DNA from: Citrobacter freundii
GTDB taxonomy: Bacteria > Bacteroidota > Bacteroidia > Chitinophagales > Chitinophagaceae
Length of the DNA stretch: 64,000 bases
Reading direction: 5' to 3'
Assembly (NCBI GenBank): GCA_003243445.1
Contig: QFQQ01000001.1
Coordinates: forward strand, 166,761 to 230,760
Within the stretch, counting starts at the first letter, position 1, and each line of letters begins with the position of its first letter. Position numbers and translations under genes: made by a program. Shown in pieces: positions 1-9,084 of the stretch. The notes under the pieces were generated by a model. It saw only the letters and a list, made by a program, of their open reading frames with translations, was not told where the DNA came from and did not search any database.

Positions 1-3000
1 ACCTTACCAACGTAAACGTCCCCTTCCTGAATACCTGCGGTTCACAATTCGTACCTGCCCTGATCATATACACGTAAACGCCTGAAGGCTGCTTTTCTCC
101 CTTAAAGGTTCCATCCCAGCAAGCGCGTGGGTCTTTGGAATAGAAAAGACGCGTGCCCCAGCGATCAAATATGCTGAACTCGATATTATCAACCATGCCC
201 CAGAATTTGACTCCAAAGCAATCATTCAGCCCGTCATTATTGGGCGTAAATGCCGTTGGCATCAGGTAGTTACTTTCATTACTTTTTCCCACGGCGATGA
301 GAACAGAATCATAATTACTGCAACCGTTACGGTCAGTCCCTTTCACCAGATAGGTCGTAGACGCACGCGGAGTAGCTACAGGATTGGCTATATTGGGATT
401 ATTCAGACTCAACGCCGGCGACCAGTTATAGGTACGCGCACCAGTAGCAGCCAGCCGGCTTTCGCCGTAACTGCAATCAATATCATTGGATCGCGATGCG
501 CTGACGGTTGGTAGCGGCAGTACGGTGACTGTTGTCTGCAATACGGCTGATTGATGACAGGTACTTTCTGTGATCGTCACCGTATAGCCCGTTGTTGCCG
601 CGGGTGATACGGCCGGGTTGAAGATCGAAGTGTTATTCATCCCGGTTCCCGGCGACCAGCTGTATATGTCTCCGCCTGATGCATTCAGCATTATTGAGTC
701 GCCTGTACAAATACGCGAATCTGTGTTAACGGCAAACACCGGGTCTGGAACCAGATCGATCATTACAGAGTCCCGGTTCTCACATCCATTTGCGTCGATC
801 ACGAGCACGTCGTACTTTATCGGACGGTCAGGAGTGACCACCGGGGTTGCGATCGAAGGATTGTCCATCGTTGAAGCAGGCGACCATGCATAAGTGACGC
901 CGCCCGTGATCCACAACTGTAGCGAACTGTTCTTACAGATGGATGTATCCGCCTGGTGTGTGATCGACGGTTTTCCAAAAACATTAACCTGCACTGTGTC
1001 TTTCGCCACGCAACCATACGAATTGATGCCGGTCACAATATACTGAGTAGATGTAACCGGGTTAGCAACAGGGTTCATCAACGCGGGATCAGTCAGCGCC
1101 GTTGAAGGAGACCACGTGTATATTTGCGCGCCTGCCGCCGCCAGCTGCACCGGCTTTGCCTCGCACACGATCGTATCATTCACGGCTTTGACCAGCGGTG
1201 TGTTAACTGAGATCTTTACTGAATCTCTTTTGATGTTCAACGTTGCAAATGAAATATCATCCAGTGCAAAATCATTTCCGATAAGCTGTGTATTCTTATT
1301 GATGATGGCTATCTCCGCTGTGGTAGCCGAACCTGAATTCCATCTTGCATAGAACACTGACCACTGACAGAGCTGTGCAGGTGCATTGATCGGCTGCTTC
1401 AGATCTTTGCCATTGATCCTGAACTCAAGACTTGCAGGATTTTGCGCCACCAGTGTTTGTATCCAGGTGGAGAATGCATATTCTGTATCAGGTGAAACAG
1501 GTATCGTTTGTTTCCATACAACGGCATCTATCTGCGGGGAACCATTCACCATCATCATTGCACCGGTTCCGGTGGTATGATCGCCGCAACTGCTCATTCC
1601 TCCATGCCATGCCTGGGGATTTGTTCCCACATAATATTGTCCTTCGATCGTATTGGGTGTATTATAGACATAACTTGAAAGGATACCGGTCTTCCCCTGG
1701 GAAAAATCTCCATTCACCACCAGGTTCGCCCCCATCACTTCAGCATTCAGATAGTAAACAATATCCTGGTTGGTTGAGGTTATTGGCGAAGCACTCGATG
1801 GATCATCCAGGTGATCCGCAGGGTACCAGCAATAACTCAATGCGCTGGCTGCATGAAGTTGCTTCGGAGTATTCAAACAGATAGTTGTGTCCGGCGTCAC
1901 CACGAGGAGCGGATCGTTCTGTATGCCGACCGTTATTTGTCGGGTAACAGTTCTCGAGCAGCCTCCGGCGCTTACATTCATCACTACATCGTAAGTACCA
2001 TAAGCCGGATACCGGTGTGACACTGATAATCCTCCTGATTGTACAATCCCGTCACCAAAATCCCATTCAACAGTTGCCGACGGATCGGAGACGCCTGTAT
2101 AAATTACAGTTGCCGGATCGCAGACATCTTTTTTATAAGAAAAATCACTGGTTGTCACGTCAAAGATACTTACAGCAATGGTATCGGTGGCTTTACAACC
2201 ATTAATATATACGATCGAAATATAATCGCCTGCTGTAGCAACAGATATCGTTTGACTGGTAGCACCTGTATTCCAGGCATAGGCGGCACCAGGGTTTGCT
2301 GCATTCAGGATAAGACTGCCGCCGCTGCAGATCAGCGTATCATTCCCCAATGAAACTTTAGGTGAAGGTTTGATCGAAACAAAAAAGCTATCACGGTTTG
2401 AACAACCGGCACGTGTCGTTTCTATCCAGTGATAGCCGGGTGTGCTGATATATTGGGAATCAGCCACCGATCCATTACTCCAGAGATAGGTTCCGGAAGA
2501 ACCCGGGCCTGATGATCCCAATTTGATACTGTCGCCCTCACAGACACTGATATGCTGCACCGGCTGATGCGGCAGCGCAGCAAGCACGACTATGTTGCGG
2601 CAGGTAGCTGTTTGCGTAGGCAGTCCGAGATCGATCGTTTGAGTAACTGTATAAGTACCGGGAGCATTATATGAAAAAACCGGTGGTGTAGCCGCAGAAG
2701 AATTCGGCACACTCGCATTGCTGCATCCGCCGAAACGAAGACGTGTGATGGTCGCACTGTATACATTCGTCACAAACGTATACATATCGTTACCAACCCT
2801 GAAAAATTTTGAAATCGAATGCGGGAAACTGAGATTTCCCACATTGCCAAGATTTACTCCTTTGGGTTTTGATAACAGGTCATCGCCAAATTCAAGTCTT
2901 ACCAACTGATCATATGTAGCACCATTCACCGCAAATGCCGTGATCTTGCCGCATTCCTTCAGAAAAACAATATCACGTGTTTTATTCAACACTTTATCAG

Positions 3001-3865
3001 GATTGCCGAGGTTCAAAGCCGTTGGGGTATTGAGCAATGAATTACCAAAATCCAGCCGGATCAGGTTTGGATTTTCTTCATCATTGGTTACAAATACATA
3101 CCAGTTGTTATTTTCCTTGATAGCATAGATGCCGGTGGGATAGGCAAAATTGCCGCCGGGGTTGCCAAGATTCTGGCCGATCGGCACGTTATCAAAACTA
3201 TTGGTGAAATCAAATCTTGTTAGTGTGGCATTTTCGGCATTTAGCGTCAGCCCATACCACCTGCTACCCTCCTGAAACAGGTGCAGATCCACGGGATAAG
3301 CAAGGTTCCCGATATTGCCCCAATTTGTTCCGGTAGGATTGGTATTTGTAATGTTTGCACCGAGCTCCACTTTTACCACACGCGAAATAATTCCGGAAGA
3401 CGAATGCCCGCCCACCATGATCACATACCACTTCCCTTCATTTTTCACTACCTGCAGAGATTGAATGGTATTGAATACAACACCACCAACGGTGCCGAGT
3501 GAAACTGGTGTGGGCGTATTCAGCAGGGAATTGCCGAAATCCATCCGCGTTAACCCACCCGGCCAGTTATTTGAGACAAAAAGATAGTAATTACCGTTAT
3601 CCTCCACGATATCGGAGAATACGGGATAAGCCAGCAGGCCGCCCGGATTGCCCAGGTTTACGCCGGTAGGTGTCGAAAATGATCCACCGGAACAGAAATT
3701 CCAGAAATAGTTGGTAGCATTTGTGGCGGTATTCTGAATAACGACGGGCTCGTTGATACAAACTGTATCAGGCATGATGAAACCTGCGGTAGTTTGGGAG
3801 ATTGCGCCTGAAGTCAGCTGCATAAAAAAGGCGATCAAAAGCAGGCGTCCTAAGCGAATAGACAT
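1..3865 (-). CDS. Giant secreted multi-domain surface protein with type IX secretion C-terminal (CHU_C-type) domain, reaching the window edge
   Basis: About 1288 codons are visible. The last one is an Arg within the KGTFTLVR ending typical of gliding-motility-associated (TIGR04131/CHU_C) sorting domains, and base 1 is the T that would open a stop codon, so only the stop is probably missing. The start is ATG at 3865, followed by a signal peptide (MSIRLGRLLLIAFFMQLTSG). Residues about 55-370 hold roughly 60-residue repeats containing FGNSLLNTPT...NLGNPGG, resembling beta-propeller blades. PKD-like modules lie near 375-410 and 598-630 (WDFGDG). A jelly-roll or carbohydrate-binding-like stretch lies near 715-875 (NLVVNGDFSQG). 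Several Ig-like repeats of form ICxGxSxxLxAxGxxxYxWSP follow, then the sorting domain from about 1200 (PTAFTPNNDGLND). It is probably exported by the type IX system and attached at the surface as an adhesin or binding protein. Its ligand is unknown. Confidence 0.9.
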   Translation of the reverse strand, partial: MSIRLGRLLLIAFFMQLTSGAISQTTAGFIMPDTVCINEPVVIQNTATNATNYFWNFCSGGSFSTPTGVNLGNPGGLLAYPVFSDIVEDNGNYYLFVSNNWPGGLTRMDFGNSLLNTPTPVSLGTVGGVVFNTIQSLQVVKNEGKWYVIMVGGHSSSGIISRVVKVELGANITNTNPTGTNWGNIGNLAYPVDLHLFQEGSRWYGLTLNAENATLTRFDFTNSFDNVPIGQNLGNPGGNFAYPTGIYAIKENNNWYVFVTNDEENPNLIRLDFGNSLLNTPTALNLGNPDKVLNKTRDIVFLKECGKITAFAVNGATYDQLVRLEFGDDLLSKPKGVNLGNVGNLSFPHSISKFFRVGNDMYTFVTNVYSATITRLRFGGCSNASVPNSSAATPPVFSYNAPGTYTVTQTIDLGLPTQTATCRNIVVLAALPHQPVQHISVCEGDSIKLGSSGPGSSGTYLWSNGSVADSQYISTPGYHWIETTRAGCSNRDSFFVSIKPSPKVSLGNDTLICSGGSLILNAANPGAAYAWNTGATSQTISVATAGDYISIVYINGCKATDTIAVSIFDVTTSDFSYKKDVCDPATVIYTGVSDPSATVEWDFGDGIVQSGGLSVSHRYPAYGTYDVVMNVSAGGCSRTVTRQITVGIQNDPLLVVTPDTTICLNTPKQLHAASALSYCWYPADHLDDPSSASPITSTNQDIVYYLNAEVMGANLVVNGDFSQGKTGILSSYVYNTPNTIEGQYYVGTNPQAWHGGMSSCGDHTTGTGAMMMVNGSPQIDAVVWKQTIPVSPDTEYAFSTWIQTLVAQNPASLEFRINGKDLKQPINAPAQLCQWSVFYARWNSGSATTAEIAIINKNTQLIGNDFALDDISFATLNIKRDSVKISVNTPLVKAVNDTIVCEAKPVQLAAAGAQIYTWSPSTALTDPALMNPVANPVTSTQYIVTGINSYGCVAKDTVQVNVFGKPSITHQADTSICKNSSLQLWITGGVTYAWSPASTMDNPSIATPVVTPDRPIKYDVLVIDANGCENRDSVMIDLVPDPVFAVNTDSRICTGDSIMLNASGGDIYSWSPGTGMNNTSIFNPAVSPAATTGYTVTITESTCHQSAVLQTTVTVLPLPTVSASRSNDIDCSYGESRLAATGARTYNWSPALSLNNPNIANPVATPRASTTYLVKGTDRNGCSNYDSVLIAVGKSNESNYLMPTAFTPNNDGLNDCFGVKFWGMVDNIEFSIFDRWGTRLFYSKDPRACWDGTFKGEKQPSGVYVYMIRAGTNCEPQVFRKGTFTLVR

Positions 3866-4143
3866 AGGGAATGGTTCGGTAGTGGTGATTGGGTTGGGCA
3901 GTAAGATAGAAAAAATGCAGGAGAAAAGGAAGATCTCCCGCACGTCCATCCCGGCGGCGGGCACCGCCAGTGATCTGTGTTTGAGTCGCCGTAAGGATAG
4001 CCAAAAATGGGGAACTGCCTGAAACGGGGCGAGACAAGCGTCAAAATCCATGATATTTGGTAGTTTCTTCCCAGGTTCTCGGCCTCCCTGTGATGACTGG
4101 CGTAAGGTTCGCGCTGATTGCGCTGATTTTGTCCGTATTCCTA

Positions 4144-4884
4144 TTACTCCGTTATTGCCCTCAGGAATCTCGCCATGCCCTCCCGTTTAGCATCGGTCAG
4201 TTCATAGCTTAAATGTAAGGTGTAGTATTTTTTAAGATCGTAAACCTCATATGGGTTTTCCTTTACGATCTCATCTATGAATTTTAAGCCTAATGCGTTG
4301 GCTTCGTCGAATTCTTTGATGAATTCTTCATCAAGCGGTTTGGTGCTTACCCAGGCAGCGAATACAAAAGGCAAGCCGGTGATCCCCCGCCATTCGCTTC
4401 CCAGATCATAAATATAAGTGGACACCTTGCGTTGCTCAAGCGCCCGGTCACCAATTACCAGGCCAGCTGTCTTGCCAGCGATCTTTTCACGGTAGGACTC
4501 GTCCTCTGCCTGTATTATCTCCGGATTGATTCCCCAGGATTCTTTCATCAGCCATTTCAGCAAAGCCACCGAGGAGCGGCTCTGATAATCGAGATAAACT
4601 TTTTCGATCTGGTCAAGCGGCACTTCGCTGAACAGACACACGGATGCGATCTCCGCCTCCGCTCCTATGCAATAATTTCCGACAATATGATATTCTTTCA
4701 ACTGAGGAATGGCTGCAACCGGGATCAGCCCTATATCCACTTCCCCATCCAGCAGCATCTGCGCCAGTTTTGCGGGATAAGCCCCTACCAGATCGATCTT
4801 ACTGCTCATTGGCTCACGCTCCAACCCATATATCAGTGGTTTTGTATTGCGGTAATTGACGATCCCTACTCTAATCTTCTTCAA
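4144..4884 (-). CDS. mqnA: Chorismate dehydratase MqnA (menaquinone synthesis, futalosine route)
   Basis: The protein opens with KKIRVGIVNYRNTKPLIYGL, the conserved start of the MqnA/MqnD family, and continues with family blocks such as GEVDIGLIPVAAIPQL. MqnA removes water from chorismate to give 3-enolpyruvylbenzoate, the first step of the futalosine pathway, in the cytoplasm. The frame can be extended to an ATG at 4953, but the extension is Arg-rich, lies only 5 bases from purB, and would be upstream of the TAnnTTTG promoter box seen at 4902-4909. I therefore prefer the TTG at 4884, giving 246 residues, close to the family length. No clear ribosome site precedes it. MqnA rather than MqnD is inferred from length and opening residues. 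The gene stands divergent to purB. Confidence 0.85.
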   Translation of the reverse strand: MKKIRVGIVNYRNTKPLIYGLEREPMSSKIDLVGAYPAKLAQMLLDGEVDIGLIPVAAIPQLKEYHIVGNYCIGAEAEIASVCLFSEVPLDQIEKVYLDYQSRSSVALLKWLMKESWGINPEIIQAEDESYREKIAGKTAGLVIGDRALEQRKVSTYIYDLGSEWRGITGLPFVFAAWVSTKPLDEEFIKEFDEANALGLKFIDEIVKENPYEVYDLKKYYTLHLSYELTDAKREGMARFLRAITE

Positions 4885-4890
4885 TTCTGT

Positions 4891-4898
4891 TATTTTTG
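4891..4898 (+). promoter_or_regulatory. Bacteroidota -7 promoter box for purB (TATTTTTG)
   Basis: TATTTTTG matches the Bacteroidota -7 consensus TAnnTTTG and lies 60 bases before the purB ATG, facing it. I see no good TTG at the -33 spacing, so the call rests on the -7 box and position. Confidence 0.5.
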
Positions 4899-4901
4899 CC
4901 G

Positions 4902-4909
4902 CAAATATA
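4902..4909 (-). promoter_or_regulatory. Bacteroidota -7 promoter box for mqnA (TATATTTG)
   Basis: Read on the minus strand this is TATATTTG, again TAnnTTTG. It would start transcription near 4895, so the mqnA start codon must lie downstream of that, which supports the TTG at 4884. It sits three bases from the oppositely directed purB box, so the two promoters share the same DNA. Confidence 0.5.
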
Positions 4910-4958
4910 ACCCTCCTTCGACTACGTCTTCGGTGGGCAAGCCAAAAACACATACTTC

Positions 4959-6302
4959 ATGGAACTTTCTGCCCTTACCGCAATCTCCGCAATCGATGGC
5001 CGCTACCGCAAACAGGTGCAGCATCTGGATGAATATTTTTCTGAATATGCACTGATGAAATACCGCGTGATCATCGAAGTGGAATATCTTCTTTTCCTCG
5101 AAAAAAAGAAATTTGTAAAGCTTACCAATAAAAGCATCAAACATTTGCAGAAATTGATGTCCGACTTCGGACCTGAAGATGCGCAGGAAATAAAACAGAT
5201 TGAATATACCACCAACCACGACGTAAAAGCGGTGGAATACTTCCTTAAAAGTGAGCTGGAAAAAAGCGGAGGCAAACAGGCAAAAGAATGGATCCATTTC
5301 GGACTGACTTCCCAGGATATCAATAACACCGCTGTTCCGCTTTCCTGGAAACACAGCATCGAATACGAATATCTTCCTTCACTGCTGAACCTGAATACGC
5401 AGCTCCGTTTGCTGGCTAAAGAGTGGAAAGACATTCCGATGCTTGCACATACACATGGACAGCCGGCCAGCCCGACCAGGCTGGGGAAAGAGATCATGGT
5501 ATTCACTGAACGGATCCAGAACCAGGTCGAGCAATTCATCGGCATTCCATTCATGGGAAAATTTGGTGGCGCCACGGGTAATTTCAACGCGCATCATATC
5601 GCTTATCCGAAAACAGACTGGATCAAATTTGGCAATGAATTTCTCACGCATCTTGGCTTAAGCCGCCAGCAATTCACTACGCAGATCGAGCACTATGATA
5701 ATCTCGCCGCGCATTTTGATTGCATGAAAAGGATCAACAATATCCTGATCGATCTTTGCCGGGATACCTGGTCTTATATCTCGATGGAATACTTCAAACA
5801 GAAAACAAAGAAAGGTGAAGTCGGCTCTTCCGCCATGCCGCATAAAGTAAACCCGATCGATTTTGAAAATGCAGAAGGAAATCTAGGGCTGGCCAACGCG
5901 ATATACGAACATCTTTCTTCAAAACTGCCTGTGTCAAGACTGCAGCGTGATCTTACCGATTCAACCGTGTTGCGTAATATCGGCGTTCCATTCGCACATA
6001 CGATCATTGCCTTCAGATCAATTGAAAAAGGTTTGGGCAAACTGATCATCAATACAGATAAGATCGCCGCATCGCTTGACAGCAACTGGGCAGTTGTGGC
6101 AGAAGCCATACAGACCGTGCTGAGAAGGGAAAATTATCCTCAGCCCTATGAGGCATTAAAGGAACTTACCCGTGGCAAACAGGCGATCGATCAAACAGCG
6201 ATCCATCAGTTTATCGATACATTAAAGATTGGTACTGAGCTTAAAAAAGAGTTGAAGAAGATCAGCCCGCATAATTACACCGGCGTAAATCCAGCTTACT
6301 AA
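4959..6302 (+). CDS. purB: Adenylosuccinate lyase PurB
   Basis: This is a 447-residue cytoplasmic enzyme of the fumarase/aspartase superfamily. It cleaves SAICAR to AICAR and adenylosuccinate to AMP, each releasing fumarate, in purine synthesis. The superfamily signature SSAMPHKVNPIDFENAE is present near residue 290, with the catalytic-serine loop GEVGSSAMPHK. The HTHGQPASPTRLGKE block near 165 and the TSQDINNTA block near 120 are also typical. The length matches bacterial PurB of the E. coli type. The start ATG at 4959 is followed by MELSALTAISAIDGRY, a typical beginning for this subtype. It stands alone, divergent from mqnA, with a small lipoprotein gene 48 bases downstream. Confidence 0.96.
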   Translation: MELSALTAISAIDGRYRKQVQHLDEYFSEYALMKYRVIIEVEYLLFLEKKKFVKLTNKSIKHLQKLMSDFGPEDAQEIKQIEYTTNHDVKAVEYFLKSELEKSGGKQAKEWIHFGLTSQDINNTAVPLSWKHSIEYEYLPSLLNLNTQLRLLAKEWKDIPMLAHTHGQPASPTRLGKEIMVFTERIQNQVEQFIGIPFMGKFGGATGNFNAHHIAYPKTDWIKFGNEFLTHLGLSRQQFTTQIEHYDNLAAHFDCMKRINNILIDLCRDTWSYISMEYFKQKTKKGEVGSSAMPHKVNPIDFENAEGNLGLANAIYEHLSSKLPVSRLQRDLTDSTVLRNIGVPFAHTIIAFRSIEKGLGKLIINTDKIAASLDSNWAVVAEAIQTVLRRENYPQPYEALKELTRGKQAIDQTAIHQFIDTLKIGTELKKELKKISPHNYTGVNPAY

Positions 6303-6350
6303 GACCAGCGATCAATTTGCACAGTTTTTGTTTTTTCAGCTGTAAATCAA

Positions 6351-6761
6351 TTGATGAAAAAATTACTGCTGATACTGCCTGTTGCATTGATCTTTTTTGC
6401 CTGCGAAAAAGACGACGACAATGATCAGCCTGCACCCGAATCGCTCCTGTTGAATGGCCTCTATGAAGGTACATTTCACAGAACGGGAATGGATACCGTA
6501 ACTATTTCCATCAGCTTTCACGAAGGGCTTTTCGAAGGCAATAGTGCACGGACGCAGTATCCCGCGATCTGCCGCGGAAGCTATACCGGCGAAAACGGGA
6601 GCATTCAGTTCAGTGATTCATGTGTATGGCAGGCAAATTTCGACTGGTCGTTGATATTGAACGGGAGATATGAACTGGCAAGGGATGGCGATAATGTGAA
6701 AATGAGCAGGAATAATGGAGCAACCATGGATGAATACCTGCTCAGGCGAAAAACAAGATAA
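6351..6761 (+). CDS. Small lipoprotein of unknown function
   Basis: The product is 136 residues. It has a lipoprotein signal: MMKKLLLILPVALIFFAC, with a lipobox ending in Cys18, followed by an Asp-rich stretch (EKDDDND) that in Bacteroidota often accompanies lipoproteins. The mature part has short beta-like segments (LNGLYEGTFHRTG, YELARDGDNVKM) and resembles small lipocalin-like or META-like lipoproteins, but I do not recognise a named family. It begins 48 bases after purB and ends at a bidirectional terminator, so it may be read through from purB. A start at the second Met (6354) is equally possible. It has the same general plan as the two lipoproteins across the terminator but is not clearly their copy. 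Confidence 0.75.
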   Translation: MMKKLLLILPVALIFFACEKDDDNDQPAPESLLLNGLYEGTFHRTGMDTVTISISFHEGLFEGNSARTQYPAICRGSYTGENGSIQFSDSCVWQANFDWSLILNGRYELARDGDNVKMSRNNGATMDEYLLRRKTR

Positions 6762-6775
6762 GAATACAACTAAAT

Positions 6776-6804
6776 AAAAAGACCCCGGCTATCCGGGGTC
6801 TTTT
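6776..6804. terminator. Bidirectional rho-independent terminator
   Basis: The stem GACCCCGG / CCGGGGTC with a CTAT loop (6781-6800) is flanked by an A run on the left and a T run on the right. It lies between two convergent genes and can stop transcription from both sides. Confidence 0.9.
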
Positions 6805-6822
6805 ATTATAAGAACATTATTC

Positions 6823-7275
6823 TTATGGATTATCTTTCACGCGCTGGAACGTCTGGAATTTGCCATCGATATAGCCCTGGGAATTGACTACATCCTTCCA
6901 GGTACCATTGGTAAGTGTACCGTCAGCTTTATTGAAGGTAAGCGTTGCAGATTGCGTAACGACATTTGACGCACGGTTGATAGTTTTATATGTTGCTTTC
7001 ACTTCAGTACCGTTCAATGTCCACGTACCTTCATGATAGTAGGTCATGCCATCAGCTCCAGTCCCTTCAGTCGTGATCGTCCCATCCGGCTCAAATGCCA
7101 TGACATAGCGAAGCGGTGTCTGATTTGGTAATTGAGTGATAGTGTAAGTGCCGATGTACAATCCCGGAAGTTGATATTCTTTCGGTGTTTGAGGTGGCGG
7201 AGTGTCGTCATCCTTTGTACAGGAGAATGTCACTATGCTCAAAGAGAGCAAAGCCGCGAAAAGTCTAGATTTCAT
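6823..7275 (-). CDS. Lipoprotein, paralogue of the next gene upstream
   Basis: The 150-residue product has a lipoprotein signal (MKSRLFAALLSLSIVTFSC) and Asp/Pro-rich linker. The mature part is of lipocalin-like size, with GLYIGTYTITQLPNQTPLRY, GADGMTYYHEGTW and a C-terminal GYIDGKFQTFQR block. The gene at 7319-7768 carries the same blocks in the same order, so the two are tandem duplicates about 40 bases apart and probably one transcript ending at the terminator at 6776-6804. The function is unknown. The mature domain has the look of a small beta-barrel lipoprotein exposed at the outer membrane. Confidence 0.8.
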   Translation of the reverse strand: MKSRLFAALLSLSIVTFSCTKDDDTPPPQTPKEYQLPGLYIGTYTITQLPNQTPLRYVMAFEPDGTITTEGTGADGMTYYHEGTWTLNGTEVKATYKTINRASNVVTQSATLTFNKADGTLTNGTWKDVVNSQGYIDGKFQTFQRVKDNP

Positions 7276-7318
7276 GTGTTTGGTTCTTTATGGTCAGATA
7301 ATTAGAGACAGGAACAGG

Positions 7319-7768
7319 TCAATACAGTGATGAATTTGCCGCAACTGAGTTTTCCCGGGTAAGATTCTGGAACTTCCCATCGAGGTGCCCATCGGGATTT
7401 TTTACATCCGTCCATGTGGCATCCACAAAACGGCCGTTGACATAGGTCATTTTAGCAGATTGCGTAACAGTCGACCAATAGCGGTTAGTGGTAGTGTATG
7501 TAGCGGTAAATGTATTTCCTTTCATCTTCCAGGTTCCCTCGTGGTAATATTCTCTGCCATCAGCGCCAAAGCCGGCAGTAAAGAGTTTTCCGTTCTCTCC
7601 GATCACAAAACGGTATTTCATTGGCGCGTTGTCCGGCAACTGGTCAACAGTATAAGTGCCAGACCATGTACCGATGATCTCGGATGAAGGAACGGTATTT
7701 TGAGATTTGCTGCAGGAAAACGGCTTGAACGAAAGTGCAAGCAGGAGGGAAAAAATGATTGTTTTCAT
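7319..7768 (-). CDS. Lipoprotein, tandem paralogue of the downstream gene
   Basis: The product is 149 residues, with signal MKTIIFSLLLALSFKPFSC and a lipobox Cys19. Conserved with its neighbour are the blocks GTWSGTYTVDQLPDNAPMKY, GADGREYYHEGTW, TTTNRYWSTVTQSAKMTY and DGHLDGKFQNLTR. The duplication has diverged well beyond codon wobble, so it is not recent. The function is unknown. It is the first gene of the pair. Confidence 0.8.
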   Translation of the reverse strand: MKTIIFSLLLALSFKPFSCSKSQNTVPSSEIIGTWSGTYTVDQLPDNAPMKYRFVIGENGKLFTAGFGADGREYYHEGTWKMKGNTFTATYTTTNRYWSTVTQSAKMTYVNGRFVDATWTDVKNPDGHLDGKFQNLTRENSVAANSSLY

Positions 7769-8097
7769 TGGTGGTTTGGTTGGTGGTGAGCGCTAAGATA
7801 GAAAAAAACTGCAATATTGAAAGGTGCCGGGGCAATTTTAACCTTTATCTCAGGTGCATTTTGTGGCTTTTAGCCCTGACCGCCCTGGATTGACCTTTTG
7901 AATTCATGGCCTGAAGGCCTGCTCCTTTACTCAGTCCTTACCGTTCTTCCATCTTCCCGGTTTAATTTTTACCGGTGAGGCGGGAAAGACGGTAAGAACG
8001 TATAAACGACGCCACTAAACAACATTGCATTAAGATCAGCAAACAAATCAAATCAAGCTTATTTAAATTTTTTATCAGAAAACGTTTCAGGTCATTC
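7769..8097. other. Intergenic stretch with an imperfect inverted repeat
   Basis: I see no gene. Around 7937-7998 the sequence CTTACCGTTCTTCC reappears inverted as part of GGGAAAGACGGTAAG, with a second inner GGT/ACC pairing, which could form a hairpin. It lacks a clean T run on either strand, so I do not call it a terminator. Confidence 0.35.
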
Positions 8098-8511
8098 TTA
8101 CGCTTTTGCCAGCTTTTCAAATTTAGCTGATCCGGGCAGCCTGTATGACCGGTTAAACGCCTCCTGCGAAACTTTAAAATGCGCCGCCAGTTTCCGGATC
8201 ACCTCTTTCGAAAGTCCCTTTTTATAGTGCAAAATATCGGACACATATCCTTTACTGATCTGAAGAATATCAGAAAGTTGTTTTGCATTCAGCCCGTGAT
8301 CCTGCATGAAAGAACGCAGTAGCTGAACCGGATCAGCTTCCGACTGCATAAGATGATCGGTATCCCATTTTTCGATAAGTAGGGTGAGCAATGCAATTTC
8401 ATCCTTCGTATTGCGGTCTTTTGCTCCGCTGAATACCAGGCGCTCCAGGATATTGCAGTATTCCCTGTATTGGGTCTTTGTGGCGATGACTTTATACTTA
8501 AGCGTTTCCAT
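8098..8511 (-). CDS. higA: HigA-type antitoxin with XRE helix-turn-helix
   Basis: The product is 137 residues. The N-terminal half (METLKYKVIATKTQYREYCN) matches HigA-like antitoxins of Bacteroidota. The C-terminal half is an XRE-type helix-turn-helix (LNAKQLSDILQISKGYVSDILHYKKGLSKEVIRKLA). In a working system it binds and neutralises HigB and represses their shared promoter. It lies 56 bases downstream of a HigB-like frame on the same strand, in the order higB-higA. Because the HigB reading frame is cut short, this antitoxin may be an orphan left as a DNA-binding regulator. Confidence 0.85.
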   Translation of the reverse strand: METLKYKVIATKTQYREYCNILERLVFSGAKDRNTKDEIALLTLLIEKWDTDHLMQSEADPVQLLRSFMQDHGLNAKQLSDILQISKGYVSDILHYKKGLSKEVIRKLAAHFKVSQEAFNRSYRLPGSAKFEKLAKA

Positions 8512-8567
8512 ATACCTAATGATGATTCAGTCGTTAATAATCCCTCACTTTGTATTGTTGACCTTCA

Positions 8568-8753
8568 TTACAAAGGCGAGTATAAGTTGAATGTGTGCCT
8601 ATCCGCGCTGGCAAAAGTTCTTAGAATATCTGCAGGATCACACCAGTCAGCATATTTCAGCTTCACAAGCCATTCATCAAAAGGAATCCTGCTTGCAGCA
8701 TGTCGTGTTGCATAATTCAAAACCGTCTCTTTTCTGATCAGGTGAACTCTCAT
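8568..8753 (-). pseudogene. higB: Truncated HigB-like mRNA-interferase toxin
   Basis: The 61-residue frame MRVHLIRKETVLNYATRHA...WLVKLKYADWCDPADILRTFASAD matches the first 55 or so residues of HigB toxins (RelE-like mRNA interferases), which normally run to about 95-100 residues. After ASAD the family goes on with a block like VFNIKGNxYRL. Here only RHTFNLYSPL follows before a stop. Shifting frame gives a short continuation (CNEGQQYKVRDY) that weakly resembles the missing block and then also stops. The active-site region in the C-terminal half is absent, so I call it a decayed toxin gene. Confidence 0.7.
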
Positions 8754-9084
8754 AGTAAAGGTATTATCTTTTCAGGAGTTCACAAAATGTGAACCACGCG
8801 TGTTACTTATTTTTTATTGAAAGCATTACGTAAGTAACAAGCCTAAAAGCTACCTTAATAACTAAATAGAAGAATGTTTTTTTTAACGTGGATTTTATGT
8901 TTTTTTCATCATTCTTAAAGTCTAGGAGCACGCAGTTCTTTCTGACAAAAACTAATAGACTTCATTCTCAAGCTCAAACACAGGCATAACAAAGAAAAGA
9001 TTAACGATGCCGCACTAAGGATTCATAGCGGCTTAATGAGTGACAGAGAATTATAAAAGATTTCGCAATAGACTTCGCCGATAA
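8754..9084. other. Intergenic stretch with nothing recognised
   Basis: About 330 AT-rich bases, probably containing the promoter of the higBA remnant on the minus strand. I see no gene, RNA or clear repeat. Confidence 0.4.
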
